Part shown: piece by piece, positions 8,901-17,601 of the stretch | How the letters are laid out: the number at the start of each line of letters is the position of its first letter | How positions within the stretch are numbered: the first letter of the stretch is position 1 | Position numbers and translations under genes: made by a program | The notes under the pieces: model-generated | What the model saw: the letters and a program-made list of their open reading frames with translations, nothing else | The model's database searches: none | What the model was told of the DNA's origin: nothing | Assembly (NCBI GenBank): GCA_015655125.1 | Contig: JAATFP010000006.1 | Coordinates: forward strand, 1 to 55,383 | DNA from: Chitinophagales bacterium | GTDB lineage: Bacteria > Bacteroidota > Bacteroidia > Chitinophagales > Chitinophagaceae | Direction of reading: 5' to 3' | Length of the DNA: 55,383 bases

Positions 8901-10217
8901 ATGTTCAATTCATTATCAGAAAAATTAGAATCAGCGTTTAAGAATATAAAAGGCGAGGGCCGCATTACCGAGCTCAATATTGCGAATACCTTGAAAGATG
9001 TTCGCCGTGCGCTGGTGGATGCCGATGTGAACTATAAGATCGCGAAAGAATTTACCGACAAATTAAAAGAAGACGCGATTGGATCAAAGGTGTTGTTGTC
9101 GGTAAATCCGGGGCAGCAGATGGTGAAGATTGTGCAGGATGGACTGACGGAACTGATGGGCGGCACCGAAAGCGAATTCAATATTTCGGGTAATCCGGCG
9201 ATCATTTTGATTGCGGGCTTGCAGGGTAGTGGTAAAACAACTTTCAGTGGTAAGCTGGCGAATTATTTAAAAACGAAGAAGGGGAAATCTGTTCTACTAG
9301 TAGCTGCGGATATTTATCGTCCGGCGGCGATCGATCAGTTGGAAGTGCTGGGTAAACAAATTGGCGTGGATGTTTTTTCTGAGAGAGAAAATAAAGATGC
9401 GGTTTCCATTGCGCAGAATGCGATCAAAGAAGCGAAGGCAAAAAATAAAAACGTGATCATCATTGATACGGCCGGCCGTTTGGCGGTGGATGAAGTGATG
9501 ATGCAGGAAGTGGAAAATGTGAAGAATGCGGTGAAGCCACAGGAAATATTGTTTGTGGTAGATAGCATGACGGGGCAGGATGCGGTGAATACAGCCGCAA
9601 CGTTCAATGAACGGCTTGATTTCAGCGGGGTTGTGTTAACCAAACTTGATGGTGATACACGTGGCGGTGCGGCGTTGAGTATAAAGTATACGGTAAACAA
9701 ACCGATCAAATTCAGCAGCAGCGGCGAAAAGATGGATACGCTGGATGTGTTTTACCCGGAAAGGATGGCGCAGCGTATTTTAGGCATGGGCGATATTGTG
9801 AGCCTGGTAGAAAAGGCGCAGGAGCAATTTGATGCTGCGGAAGCGGCAAAGCTGGAAAAGAAGATCCGGAAAAATCAGTTTGATTTTGAAGATTTTAAAA
9901 CGCAGTTGCAGCAGATCAAAAAAATGGGTAACCTGAAGGATCTGATGGGAATGATCCCGGGTGTGGGCAAGCAGGTAAAAGATCTTGATATTAACGATGA
10001 TGCTTTTAAAGGAATAGAAGCGATGATCAACTCAATGACATTGCAGGAAAGACGCAACCCCGATATTATCAATCCGGCGCGCAAAACCAGGATCGCAAAG
10101 GGAAGCGGAAAGGACATTGCGGAACTGAACGCATTTTTAAAACAATTTGAGCAGATGAAAGGGATGATGAAGATGATGAATAAGATGCCGATGGGAAGGA
10201 TGATGCCGAGACGCTAG
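8901..10217 (+). CDS. ffh: Signal recognition particle protein Ffh
   Basis: The SRP GTPase (SRP54) binds 4.5S RNA and signal sequences and hands ribosome-nascent chains to FtsY at the membrane. The 438 residues show the N domain (1-~90), the G domain with GLQGSGKTT at 106-114, DTAGR and TKLDGDTRGG, and the Met-rich M domain ending MNKMPMGRMMPRR. Length is normal. The start lies 21 bases after the right arm of the GxxExxY element. A strong terminator follows the gene. Confidence 0.97.
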   Translation: MFNSLSEKLESAFKNIKGEGRITELNIANTLKDVRRALVDADVNYKIAKEFTDKLKEDAIGSKVLLSVNPGQQMVKIVQDGLTELMGGTESEFNISGNPAIILIAGLQGSGKTTFSGKLANYLKTKKGKSVLLVAADIYRPAAIDQLEVLGKQIGVDVFSERENKDAVSIAQNAIKEAKAKNKNVIIIDTAGRLAVDEVMMQEVENVKNAVKPQEILFVVDSMTGQDAVNTAATFNERLDFSGVVLTKLDGDTRGGAALSIKYTVNKPIKFSSSGEKMDTLDVFYPERMAQRILGMGDIVSLVEKAQEQFDAAEAAKLEKKIRKNQFDFEDFKTQLQQIKKMGNLKDLMGMIPGVGKQVKDLDINDDAFKGIEAMINSMTLQERRNPDIINPARKTRIAKGSGKDIAELNAFLKQFEQMKGMMKMMNKMPMGRMMPRR

Positions 10218-10256
10218 TATTCAAAAAGAATTAAAAATTAAGAATGAAGAATTTAA

Positions 10257-10278
10257 AGCCAGCGTCAGCTGGCTTTTT
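10257..10278 (+). terminator. Rho-independent terminator of ffh
   Basis: AGCCAGC-GTCA-GCTGGCT is a perfect 7-bp stem followed by a T run, 39 bases after the ffh stop. Confidence 0.9.
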
Positions 10279-10751
10279 GCTTTGCCGCAGATTACAGTGC
10301 TTTGCGCAGATTTTCTTTAAATAAGGGACTAAAATTTAAGCGCCTTCGTGTTGCTCTGTGTTTTTGTGTGTTAAAATGAGGATCCAAAAAATATGTTCCC
10401 GAAAACATTATTTTTATCAAAGGCTATATTTACCGGTTATGTGCTTGACGACGTTTCAATTGCAAATTTCCAGCGCCATCGGCATCAATGAACGGGCATA
10501 TATTACACAAACCACCGGTAAATTCTTCAAGGGTGATATTCGTTTTGGATTTAATTTATCCCTTATTTTTAAGGTAGTTAATCGTAATACGGAAGAAAAA
10601 GGGCCTTGATTTTAAAGAAATTGTAATTATACCTCAAAGGGGCAATAATTTTTTGGATAATCATGGTTAGCTTGTTATCTTCGCATTCGCCTTTTTTTAA
10701 AGGGCATTTAGAAACCCTATTTATTCACAACCAAGAAAATGTCTATTTTTT
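10279..10751. other. Intergenic region between ffh and rpsP
   Basis: No convincing gene is seen. Positions 10281-10315 contain CGCAGATTACAG and GCGCAGATTTTC, a decayed fragment of the CGCAGATT repeat family. The stretch 10330-10375 carries CTTCGTGTTGCTCTGTG, related to the CTCCGTG repeats. An 83-codon open frame (10358-10609) has no recognisable homology. The rpsP promoter is at the right end. Confidence 0.6.
10651..10683 (+). promoter_or_regulatory. Probable rpsP promoter
   Basis: TTTTG at 10651-10655 as -33 and TATCTTCG at 10676-10683 as -7 (one base from TAnnTTTG) are 20 bases apart. The leader to the rpsP ATG would be about 60 bases. Confidence 0.5.
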
Positions 10752-11255
10752 ATGGCTGTTAAAATGAGATTGCAAAGACATGGCTCCAAGAAGAGGCCAT
10801 TTTACTTCATCGTTATTGCGGATGCACGCAGTCCCCGCGATGGTAAATTTATCCAGAAATTAGGTTCGTACAATCCCCTGACTGTTCCGGCTACTATCCA
10901 GATCGATCGTCAGAAGGCATTGGACTGGCTGCAGAAAGGTGCTCAACCCACCGATACTGTACGTCGTATCCTTTCCTTCAAAGGTGTATTGTTCCTTAAG
11001 CATTTGTTGCGCGGCGTAAGCCTTGGTCTTTTTGATGAGGCAGCAGCAATGGAAAAATTCACCAAGTGGAGCAGCGAGCACGAAGCGCATGTAGCTAAAC
11101 GCCAGGGTGCCCATAAAAAGTCACGCCAGGATAGCCGCAATGTGCCGGTAGCGAGAAAAGTAGAACCAGTTGCTGAAAAAGTTGAAGAAGCACCAGTTGC
11201 TGCTCCTGTTGAAGAAGCACCAACGGCCTCTGAAGAAGCAAAAACAGAAGAATAG
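10752..11255 (+). CDS. rpsP: 30S ribosomal protein S16
   Basis: Residues 1-~85 are the canonical S16 fold ([38 protein letters not shown]). S16 binds 16S rRNA and is needed for 30S assembly. The protein is 167 residues, about twice the E. coli protein. The extra C-terminus is a basic stretch and then a low-complexity Glu/Ala/Pro tail ([14 protein letters not shown]), a form common in Bacteroidota. rimM, usually next to rpsP, is 3 kb away here, beyond an antisense glycosidase gene. Confidence 0.96.
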   Translation: MAVKMRLQRHGSKKRPFYFIVIADARSPRDGKFIQKLGSYNPLTVPATIQIDRQKALDWLQKGAQPTDTVRRILSFKGVLFLKHLLRGVSLGLFDEAAAMEKFTKWSSEHEAHVAKRQGAHKKSRQDSRNVPVARKVEPVAEKVEEAPVAAPVEEAPTASEEAKTEE

Positions 11256-11281
11256 TATTGCCTCTGTTAAAAACTTATCTG

Positions 11282-11309
11282 AGTCCCGCATTTTATGCGG
11301 GACTTTTTT
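11282..11309 (+). terminator. Rho-independent terminator of rpsP
   Basis: AGTCCCGCA-TTTTA-TGCGGGACT is a 9-bp perfect stem followed by TTTTT, 26 bases after the rpsP stop. Confidence 0.95.
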
Positions 11310-11396
11310 AATCACAGATTTTCAGAAATTGTCACAGACTGAACAGGTTGGATTTGCCTTCTGCAAATATCCCGCGCGGGAACCCTTTACCGGATA
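11310..11396. repeat. Decayed copy of the CGCAGATT/hairpin repeat family
   Basis: The segment has ATCACAGATTTTC, then GGTTGGATTTGC-CTTCT-GCAAAT, then TCCCGCGCGGGA. This is the same order of AGATT module and short self-complementary blocks as in the left arms at 8181 and 29888, but eroded. It lies between convergent rpsP and the glycosidase gene. Confidence 0.45.
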
Positions 11397-11473
11397 GAAA
11401 TAAGTAACTAAAGTTCGTGCAGAAAGGTTGTTTTCATTATTGAAGAACAGGGACGAGCATCTTGGTATTATTA

Positions 11474-14143
11474 TTATAATTTGATGATCTCCACATAATC
11501 AATCATCGCCTGGTTGACTTCGCCATTCATATTTTCATTGTAATCTTCATAAGAAAGCGTAACCACATTATCGCCTTTTTCCAGGTTCACTTTTACGCCG
11601 CTGCTCATGCCCCAGTTGCTCCATTCGCCTTTACCGCGCTGCGGAAAAACAACCACACCGTTTGTAACGCCGTTTGTTTTGATGGTGCGGATAGCACATT
11701 TGTTTTCGGTGTTGGTGGGGCCGTTGCCGTTTGCGTATCTGAAATAAATGATATAACTGCCAGCCAACGAAATATTTTTTACTGGGATATCAATTGTCTT
11801 ATTAACCGTTTTGCTGATCTCTACGAAACCATCGCCCATGAAACCTTTGTAGTCGTAACCAGCTTTTGGCACAATCGCTTCCAACTCCTGTAGGTAATAT
11901 TTGTTGCCATACACATTGATTGGTTCTGTTGTAAAGGATGTCATTCCCTTCTCGTCAACCGATACCACGCTATAACTTGAATATTGGTTACGGGGCGCGG
12001 TAATGATCTCAGGTGTTTTATAAGTACCGAACAGTTTCCCATTTCTGTATACTTTATAGCCTGCTGCTTTTTCTACCACGTTCCATTGGAGCGTATTGCC
12101 AAGGTATTTTATTTCGGGTGAAGAAAGCGTTGTATAATTTTCGAGCTTATTGATATGGCTCGTCAGAATATTATTTTTCAGTACAATTTTTATCTGGTGT
12201 ATTCCCGAAAGCGTTTCAGCAACGAAATATTTGGAAGTCGGTTTTCCATCAATTGTGAACGATTTTATCTTGTTTCCAAAACCTTCCATTTCAATATTTA
12301 ATACTGCATTGCGGTATTTGAAATTATTCAGGCTTCTTTTGCCTGCCATTGAATGCGGCACAAACGGCGCAAATGAAATATCTTTCGCGTTGAAATGTAT
12401 ACCGAACAACACTTTGTGTACAATGCTCAGGTTGCCCGAAAGGCTCCACAGCATTACGCTCGAATTAATTTGGGTGCCATTGAAATCGCCATTGTCCACG
12501 ACCATATTTTCTTTGTTGGTGAGAAACAATGCTGCCGGCCTGTAAATATCCGCAATACTTTCCAGCACTGCTCTTTCATTGCCAGCCTTCGCCGATGCCC
12601 ATAGCCAGTACGTTTGTACAAAAGGCCAGATCGCATTGTTGTGATACGGTGGAATATTCGGTATCTGCGGATAGATACACGAAATGCCATAGGCGGTGAG
12701 CGGAACGGAAGACACAATTTGTTCCGCACGTTGTTTATCAGCAATGCCAAAAACAATGCACAACGCTTCGCCTAATGCTTCCGGACGCGGCGATTGAATT
12801 TTATAGGCCCGGCCATATAAATACTGCGCGTAATAACCTTTTTCAGGCATCCATAAATATTTGTTGATGCCCGCTTTTACGCCCGCTGCCACTGCTTTGT
12901 ATTTTGCTGCAGCAACATTGTCTTTCAGCAAAGTGGCCATTTCGGTCAGTACAATATTTGCCTGGTAAAATGCGGCATTTGTTCCAAGATTGATGCTTTC
13001 AAAAATATCTGCGGGTTGCATCCATTTCGGATACGTTTGTTCGCGCCAGTCGAGAAATGAAGATTCACCGCGAAACATGCCGGTTTCTTTATCAAAGGAA
13101 GTGTTGAGATCGTCTTCCATTGAATTGCGGATGATTTCAAAGGATAGTTTCAACCATTCTTCGTCACCTGTAGCTTTGTAGAGTTCCCACGCTGCTACGC
13201 TCCATATTGTCCGATCGCTGCTTACCGGCCAGGCGCCGCCCGTGCCGGTATCCTGAATGATCCTTTTCTTTGCATTTACTTTTTTAAGGAGGCTAAACAT
13301 TGCCACCCGGGGCTGCAAATATGCCATTGATAAAATGATGCTGTAGCTGATATCGCGCGTCCATACTCCGCTCCATTCTTTTCCGGTGCGGAACGTGCTG
13401 TCTTTTTCAATAGCTTTCAGCATTTCTTCGAGCGATAGATTATAGATCGCATTCGCGATCGGCGCTTCGGACTTGTATTGCGGATACGCGGAAGTTTCTT
13501 TCGTTAATTGCCATTCAGAATCGGTGGCCTTTACTTCCGAAGTTTTATTTAAGATGAGCGTTGTTTCATAAATACCATCGCCGTTATCGTCCTGTAATTT
13601 CAGTTGCGGTGTATTATGTAAGTTGTCAAAGTCCCATGTCATCGGCGATGTGGCGCCGGCAACGAACACGCCTTTGAAATCGTCTTTATAAATTTTATCG
13701 CCTTTATAAGTGATATAATATCCATTGGTTTTAAAAGAACTCAGCACATCGCGCATATCGAGGCGAATCACCAGTTCGGTATTGGACGGTAAATATTTCC
13801 CGGAGGGATTTGCATTTTTCAGCTGTGTTCCGAATTTAATCAACGGTGTTTCAGCTTTCCCGTCAGTTGGTACTACGGCAAACTGGTGGTCCACACCGGC
13901 GGACATTTCATTGTCGCGCTCGTTAATTGCAAATTTAAAAGTGATATCGGCGCTTTGGAACAAATTAACCGGACTTTGATAATTACTCACCAGATGCATA
14001 TCTGACAAAGCCTTTGCTTCATATTTATCCTGCACCACCTTATCCGGAAAGATGCTGAACTGCGGCGATTGGAAGATTGGTTGTTGGGCAAAACTTTTCA
14101 TGGCAATACAGGTTAGGAGGCCGAGGCTGAGCAGACTTTTCAT
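11474..14143 (-). CDS. Secreted six-hairpin glycosidase (MGH1-like / glycogen-debranching-like) with C-terminal binding module
   Basis: The ATG at 14143 gives 889 residues with a signal peptide (MKSLLSLGLLTCIAMKSFAQQ). A TTG two codons earlier is not needed. Residues ~30-225 look like a beta-sandwich N-domain. Residues ~230-600 have the look of an (alpha/alpha)6 barrel: EWSGVWTRDISYSI, GTGGAWPVSSDRTIW and PYHNNAIWPFVQTYWLWAS are blocks found in MGH1-like and GH63-like enzymes. The C-terminal ~140 residues (YLQELEA to the end) resemble a carbohydrate-binding or GH-associated sandwich. It probably hydrolyses an alpha-glucan or similar polymer in the periplasm; exact GH family and substrate are not certain. 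It lies antisense between rpsP and rimM. Confidence 0.75.
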   Translation of the reverse strand: MKSLLSLGLLTCIAMKSFAQQPIFQSPQFSIFPDKVVQDKYEAKALSDMHLVSNYQSPVNLFQSADITFKFAINERDNEMSAGVDHQFAVVPTDGKAETPLIKFGTQLKNANPSGKYLPSNTELVIRLDMRDVLSSFKTNGYYITYKGDKIYKDDFKGVFVAGATSPMTWDFDNLHNTPQLKLQDDNGDGIYETTLILNKTSEVKATDSEWQLTKETSAYPQYKSEAPIANAIYNLSLEEMLKAIEKDSTFRTGKEWSGVWTRDISYSIILSMAYLQPRVAMFSLLKKVNAKKRIIQDTGTGGAWPVSSDRTIWSVAAWELYKATGDEEWLKLSFEIIRNSMEDDLNTSFDKETGMFRGESSFLDWREQTYPKWMQPADIFESINLGTNAAFYQANIVLTEMATLLKDNVAAAKYKAVAAGVKAGINKYLWMPEKGYYAQYLYGRAYKIQSPRPEALGEALCIVFGIADKQRAEQIVSSVPLTAYGISCIYPQIPNIPPYHNNAIWPFVQTYWLWASAKAGNERAVLESIADIYRPAALFLTNKENMVVDNGDFNGTQINSSVMLWSLSGNLSIVHKVLFGIHFNAKDISFAPFVPHSMAGKRSLNNFKYRNAVLNIEMEGFGNKIKSFTIDGKPTSKYFVAETLSGIHQIKIVLKNNILTSHINKLENYTTLSSPEIKYLGNTLQWNVVEKAAGYKVYRNGKLFGTYKTPEIITAPRNQYSSYSVVSVDEKGMTSFTTEPINVYGNKYYLQELEAIVPKAGYDYKGFMGDGFVEISKTVNKTIDIPVKNISLAGSYIIYFRYANGNGPTNTENKCAIRTIKTNGVTNGVVVFPQRGKGEWSNWGMSSGVKVNLEKGDNVVTLSYEDYNENMNGEVNQAMIDYVEIIKL

Positions 14144-14170
14144 ATGCAAAAATTATAGCAGCAATTTAGG

Positions 14171-14178
14171 TATTTTTG
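14171..14178 (+). promoter_or_regulatory. rimM promoter -7 box TATTTTTG
   Basis: This is a perfect match to TAnnTTTG, 41 bases upstream of the preferred rimM ATG. It shows that rimM has its own promoter inside the gap to the divergent glycosidase gene. Confidence 0.6.
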
Positions 14179-14219
14179 TAAACCTACAAGGTTTTAAAAC
14201 CATGGGTTTAAACTTCAAG

Positions 14220-14735
14220 ATGAGTCAATATTTTAAAATAGGAAAATTAGCAGCCAGCACCGGTCTGGAAGGCAAGCTGATATTACAGCATAGCCTGGGT
14301 AAAAAGACTTCGTTGAAGGGGTTGGAAGCAATTTTCCTGGAAGACAAGAAAGACAGCTTTCTTCCATACTTCATTCAATCCACTCAAATAAGGAGCGATA
14401 CCGAAACTATCCTCAAGTTGGAAGGTGTAGATATGATGGAAGTGGCGCGAAAACTAACACCGAAAGACGTTTGGCTGCAGGAGGAAGACTTTAATAAATT
14501 TACCGCTAAAGCGGCGCCGATCGCGTTGCTTGGGTACAACCTTATAGATGGAGATACCGATCTGGGCGAAATCATTGAAGTGATTGAGCAACCGCACCAG
14601 ATATTATGTACAGTTATGTATAAAGGCAATGAGGCATTGGTACCTGTGCATGCGGAAAACCTGTTAAAGATGGATAAAAAGAACAGGAAGGTTTACGTGG
14701 AAGTGCCGGAGGGATTGCTGGATATTTATGGATGA
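14220..14735 (+). CDS. rimM: Ribosome maturation factor RimM
   Basis: RimM binds S19 and the head of the 30S subunit and helps process 16S rRNA. The start MSQYFKIGKLAASTGLEGKL matches the family N-terminus, giving 171 residues. An ATG at 14202 would add six residues. The RimM N-domain is at ~1-90 and the PRC-barrel at ~95-170 (DVWLQEEDFNKF, IEQPHQILCTVMYKGNEALVPVH). An open frame extending upstream to 14052 overlaps the divergent gene and should be ignored. It is separated from rpsP by the glycosidase gene. Confidence 0.9.
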   Translation: MSQYFKIGKLAASTGLEGKLILQHSLGKKTSLKGLEAIFLEDKKDSFLPYFIQSTQIRSDTETILKLEGVDMMEVARKLTPKDVWLQEEDFNKFTAKAAPIALLGYNLIDGDTDLGEIIEVIEQPHQILCTVMYKGNEALVPVHAENLLKMDKKNRKVYVEVPEGLLDIYG

Positions 14736-14755
14736 CCTTAAGGTTTGTGTGGTTC

Positions 14756-14916
14756 TTTTTTCTTCTCCAAAAAAGAAGCCCGGCATAGGGTTACATTGCC
14801 TTTGCTTTAAGCAGCCAGGTGGTTTGCGGGACAGAGCTGTTTCCGCGCGGTGAGGTAATATCACGCGGGTCGCCTTTTTGCTTCTTTTTGGCGAAGCAAA
14901 AAAATGGAGAAAAAAA
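14756..14916. repeat. Inverted repeat downstream of rimM
   Basis: TTTTTTCTTCTCCA (from 14756) is matched in reverse by TGGAGAAAAAAA (14905-14916). Between them is TTTTTGCTTCTTTTTGGCGA followed by AGCAAAAA, a second self-complementary block. It sits between convergent genes and might help terminate transcription. Confidence 0.4.
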
Positions 14917-14954
14917 TATTTTTGTCATCCAGGGTTTCGGCTCCAGGGAGGGCC

Positions 14955-15260
14955 TCATTCTCCGTGTTTTTCTGCATCCTCCGTGTTTTTATAATTCTGA
15001 TTCAACACCCACGCCGCTTCCGCCACCCGCAGTACCATATTATGCAGCGTTAAAAAATTTATCTCCATCACTTCATCTTCTTTAATGGCGGCATCGAGCC
15101 ATTCTTTTAACACAAAACGAAGTTCGGGCAGGTGGTAATGTTCAAACAATTCGGCGATCACCAGGTGCGGATTTTCCATTTCTGCAATGGTGAGGTGCAG
15201 CGGCTTCTGGTGCCACTCGGGCAGCGGATCTTTTAAAAAATGACGGATAGATTGTGACAT
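14955..15260 (-). CDS. Conserved hypothetical protein, 101 residues
   Basis: I do not recognise the family. The ATG at 15260 starts MSQSIRHFLKDPLPEWHQKP. An upstream in-frame extension to 15449 is basic and low in quality and would overlap the next promoter. The protein is soluble and largely alpha-helical, with two similar Glu/Leu-rich helices (ELFEHYHLPELRFVLKEWLD and NFLTLHNMVLRVAEAAW). No signal peptide or membrane segment. It faces a divergent XRE regulator. Confidence 0.65.
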   Translation of the reverse strand: MSQSIRHFLKDPLPEWHQKPLHLTIAEMENPHLVIAELFEHYHLPELRFVLKEWLDAAIKEDEVMEINFLTLHNMVLRVAEAAWVLNQNYKNTEDAEKHGE

Positions 15261-15432
15261 ATTGGTACGGTTTAATGATATATAATATTGTTTAGGCGCA
15301 CTTCGTGCAGCACGCGCTTTGGTGCTTCGTTTAGATTTGCGTAAATAATGTTTGATGTGGAATTGGGAGCGGATGTGTTGTGGGTAAGGGATGTGTTTGA
15401 GTTGCAATTCCAATATAAAGGTAAAAATAATT

Positions 15433-15450
15433 AATGATAATATTATCATT
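15433..15450. promoter_or_regulatory. Perfect 18-bp palindrome, candidate operator of the XRE regulator
   Basis: AATGATAATATTATCATT is a perfect palindrome 34 bases upstream of the XRE regulator start and in the divergent region with the 101-residue protein. Its placement suits autoregulation. It is AT-only apart from the two G/C pairs, so chance is possible. Confidence 0.4.
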
Positions 15451-15484
15451 GAGTAAGAAATTATTTTTTTGTCACTTCGATGTT

Positions 15485-15709
15485 ATGAGTTACTTATTGG
15501 ACAAGAAATTAATATCGAAGATCGCTACCCAATTAAAAAAATTGCGGGAGGAAAAAGGTGTGTCGCAGATTGAAGTTTACAATGAGACGAACATACATAT
15601 AGGCAGGTTGGAGACGGGTAGGTATAATATGAGTGTGAGTGCGATTAGTGTGTTATGTAAGTATTTTAAGGTGAAGATGTGGGAGTTTTGGAGGATGGTG
15701 GAAGAATAA
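15485..15709 (+). CDS. Small XRE-family helix-turn-helix regulator
   Basis: The preferred ATG gives 74 residues (MSYLLDKKLISKIATQLKKL). A longer reading from 15434 starts within the palindrome and adds an unlikely hydrophobic N-terminus. Nearly the whole protein is one Cro/C1-type HTH: LKKLREEKGVSQIEVYNET then IGRLETGRYNMSVSAISVLC, matching the five-helix HTH_3 fold. No dimerisation or effector domain. It stands at the left edge of the AT-rich island and could be its regulator or an unrelated orphan. Confidence 0.85.
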   Translation: MSYLLDKKLISKIATQLKKLREEKGVSQIEVYNETNIHIGRLETGRYNMSVSAISVLCKYFKVKMWEFWRMVEE

Positions 15710-16000
15710 GTTTAACGTAATTTAGAGGTTGAGTTCTTAGCTTGAGAAGTTTTCTTTTTTATTCTGTTTCTATTCTAAACTGGCTTGCCACTGGAATATC
15801 TAAAATTTTGAAATTTTTTGGAATCTTTGTAAAATATTTCGCGTTGGTGTACGTGATTAAACAATCCTTCATAGCATATAATTTGTTAACGTTTGTGTAC
15901 AATATTTTTTAGATTTGGGAGTTCAGTAAATGAACTAGTTTAAGAGAAAGTTGGTTATCTTAACTGAAGTAAAGTCAAGATCATTTTCAATAAGAGTGTA
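15710..16000. other. AT-rich leader region of the island
   Basis: There is no clear gene. A 37-codon open frame on the minus strand (15759-15872) has no recognisable homology. TAGATTTG at 15910-15917 matches TAnnTTTG on the plus strand and may drive the island genes; a TTTG lies 24 bases upstream of it. Confidence 0.4.
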
Positions 16001-17558
16001 TTGGCTGGCAGTTTATTACGTCACTTTAAAAAACTTGAGGTGGGTGTATATTTCACATCATTTAAACATTCACTAAATACGGAACATAGCTACAGTGAAG
16101 AGTCTGCAAGTACTTCACAGCAAAACCATTCAGGTAATATAGCCTCATTCATCTTGACGATATTACTATTGGGCTTTACAATTACCTATGGGCAAATGTC
16201 AAACAACTTAATATGTTCAAAAAAACCCTCTTTATCTCAACTAATACAACTACCATCAACACCCCAGTGTGCAACATTTCAGCAAATAGGCATTAACCGT
16301 TTTTTAACTCCCTTTAATCCGCAGACACAGCTATATTCAGCCAATTCTATATTGGGCGTACCATACTTTAATCCGCAACAAAACAACCAACAGTTTCAAC
16401 AATATGAAAGAGATTTGCAGGCTGTTAATGCAAGAGACCAGCAATTAGCAGAAATAAAAATGAATTTTCACAAGAAAAGTTCTACAAGGATTACATGGAA
16501 TGGATGGTTAAGTCAAAAGCATATCAGGAAGCATTCAGAACTTTCAACAAATTCAATCCAGACAGTTTTTCTATATCAAAAGTAGTATTCACAGTTGAAA
16601 ATGCTTTTTATGATAACAAGCTTAATTATGAAGGCTTCGAAAAAGCATTGAAACAAAGAGCAGAATTGGTAAAACAAATCCTGAAGAGAGAAAACCTAAA
16701 TTTAAAAAATAATACCGCTTTGAATTATGGCATAATGAAGCTGTACCAACAGAACAATAATTATTATGACAAAAAGACTAAGCGAACTTATAGTGTTAAA
16801 CCTTTCCGGTATGACTTTGAAGATTTCAGAGGCGAGAAGGATTACACCAAAATGTTTATTTCAAAAATGCTTTATACCGGTAAAGGTCAATGCCATTCAA
16901 TGCCTTTGAATTATTTAATGATTGCAGAACAACTTGGGGCAAAAGCCTGGCTTTCACTTGCACCACAGCATTCATTTATCCAGTTTTCGGATAACAATAA
17001 CAATCTGATGAATTTTGAAACTACTAATGGGAACCTCGTTTCTCCAAACTGGTTGCAGCAATCAGGTTTCATAAATGCCAATGCTTTAAAATCAAAGACA
17101 TATTTGGATACGCTTAATCAAAGACAATTGTATGCGCAATGTCTTTCAGATTTATTATTGGGCTACATGTATAAATTTGGTTACGACAATTTCGCAGAAC
17201 AAATGAGACAAAGAATTTTGCAGGTAAACCCAAACAATACAACTGCAAACATTATTGATGCAAATATTAAAACGCAAATCGCTTTGCAAAAAATCAATGC
17301 AGTAGGACGACCTAAAGAACAAGATTTGCCAAATTTCCCAGAAGCATATCAGGCTTACTTAAACATGCAGGCTGCTTATGATGTGGTTGATGGATTAGGT
17401 TATCATGATATGCCGAAAGAAGCCTATCAAAAATGGTTGAAAAGTATGGACAAGGCAAAAAGAAACAGGAAAATGTAGAAATTCAGGAAAGGTTGCAAAC
17501 GGAAATCCAATGGCTTAAAAAACTAAAGCCTACAATGATCAGGACAATTAGAGATTAA
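16001..17558 (+). pseudogene. Transglutaminase-like secreted protein gene with two frameshifts
   Basis: Three open frames join into one protein if one A is added at each of two A5 runs. The first is 16456-16460, which changes the reading from AEIKMNFHKKS to AEIKNEFSQEKFYKDYMEWM. The second is 17457-17461, which turns the end KAKRNRKM into KAKKKQENVEIQERLQTEIQ and on to a TAA at 17556-17558. The N-terminal part has a hydrophobic export-like segment (IASFILTILLLGFTITYGQ), but no good ATG; a TTG at 16001 is the first start. Both lesions are the same type (A6 read or mutated to A5), so sequencing error, phase variation by slippage and real decay all remain possible. Confidence 0.65.
16495..17478 (+). 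CDS. Core open frame of the frameshifted transglutaminase-like protein
   Basis: This 327-codon frame carries the recognisable core. It has GKGQCHSMP with C133, LAPQH with H159, and an acidic candidate E175 (FETTNG), spaced as in papain/transglutaminase-like Cys-His-Asp/Glu triads. The same blocks occur in the paralogue at 19151-20215 (GNCHSIP, LAPNH, ELTNG). The C-terminal ~110 residues look TPR-like and helical. Family function is unknown to me; a secreted cysteine peptidase or amidase-like enzyme is inference. Its ATG is probably internal to the original gene rather than the true start. Confidence 0.6.
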   Translation: MEWMVKSKAYQEAFRTFNKFNPDSFSISKVVFTVENAFYDNKLNYEGFEKALKQRAELVKQILKRENLNLKNNTALNYGIMKLYQQNNNYYDKKTKRTYSVKPFRYDFEDFRGEKDYTKMFISKMLYTGKGQCHSMPLNYLMIAEQLGAKAWLSLAPQHSFIQFSDNNNNLMNFETTNGNLVSPNWLQQSGFINANALKSKTYLDTLNQRQLYAQCLSDLLLGYMYKFGYDNFAEQMRQRILQVNPNNTTANIIDANIKTQIALQKINAVGRPKEQDLPNFPEAYQAYLNMQAAYDVVDGLGYHDMPKEAYQKWLKSMDKAKRNRKM

Positions 17559-17601
17559 TTAACTTTAAATAATATTTTAATTTATTAGAACAGCAAAACT
17601 A

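Noticed and set aside
10358..10609. 83-codon open frame between ffh and rpsP
   Set aside because: No recognisable homology and no clear start context; the first part overlaps repeat-like text. The end is strand-like, so a decayed membrane-protein remnant cannot be excluded.
15759..15872. 37-codon open frame on the minus strand upstream of the island
   Set aside because: Reads as a plausible peptide from an ATG, but it is short, without homology, and lies in very AT-rich DNA.
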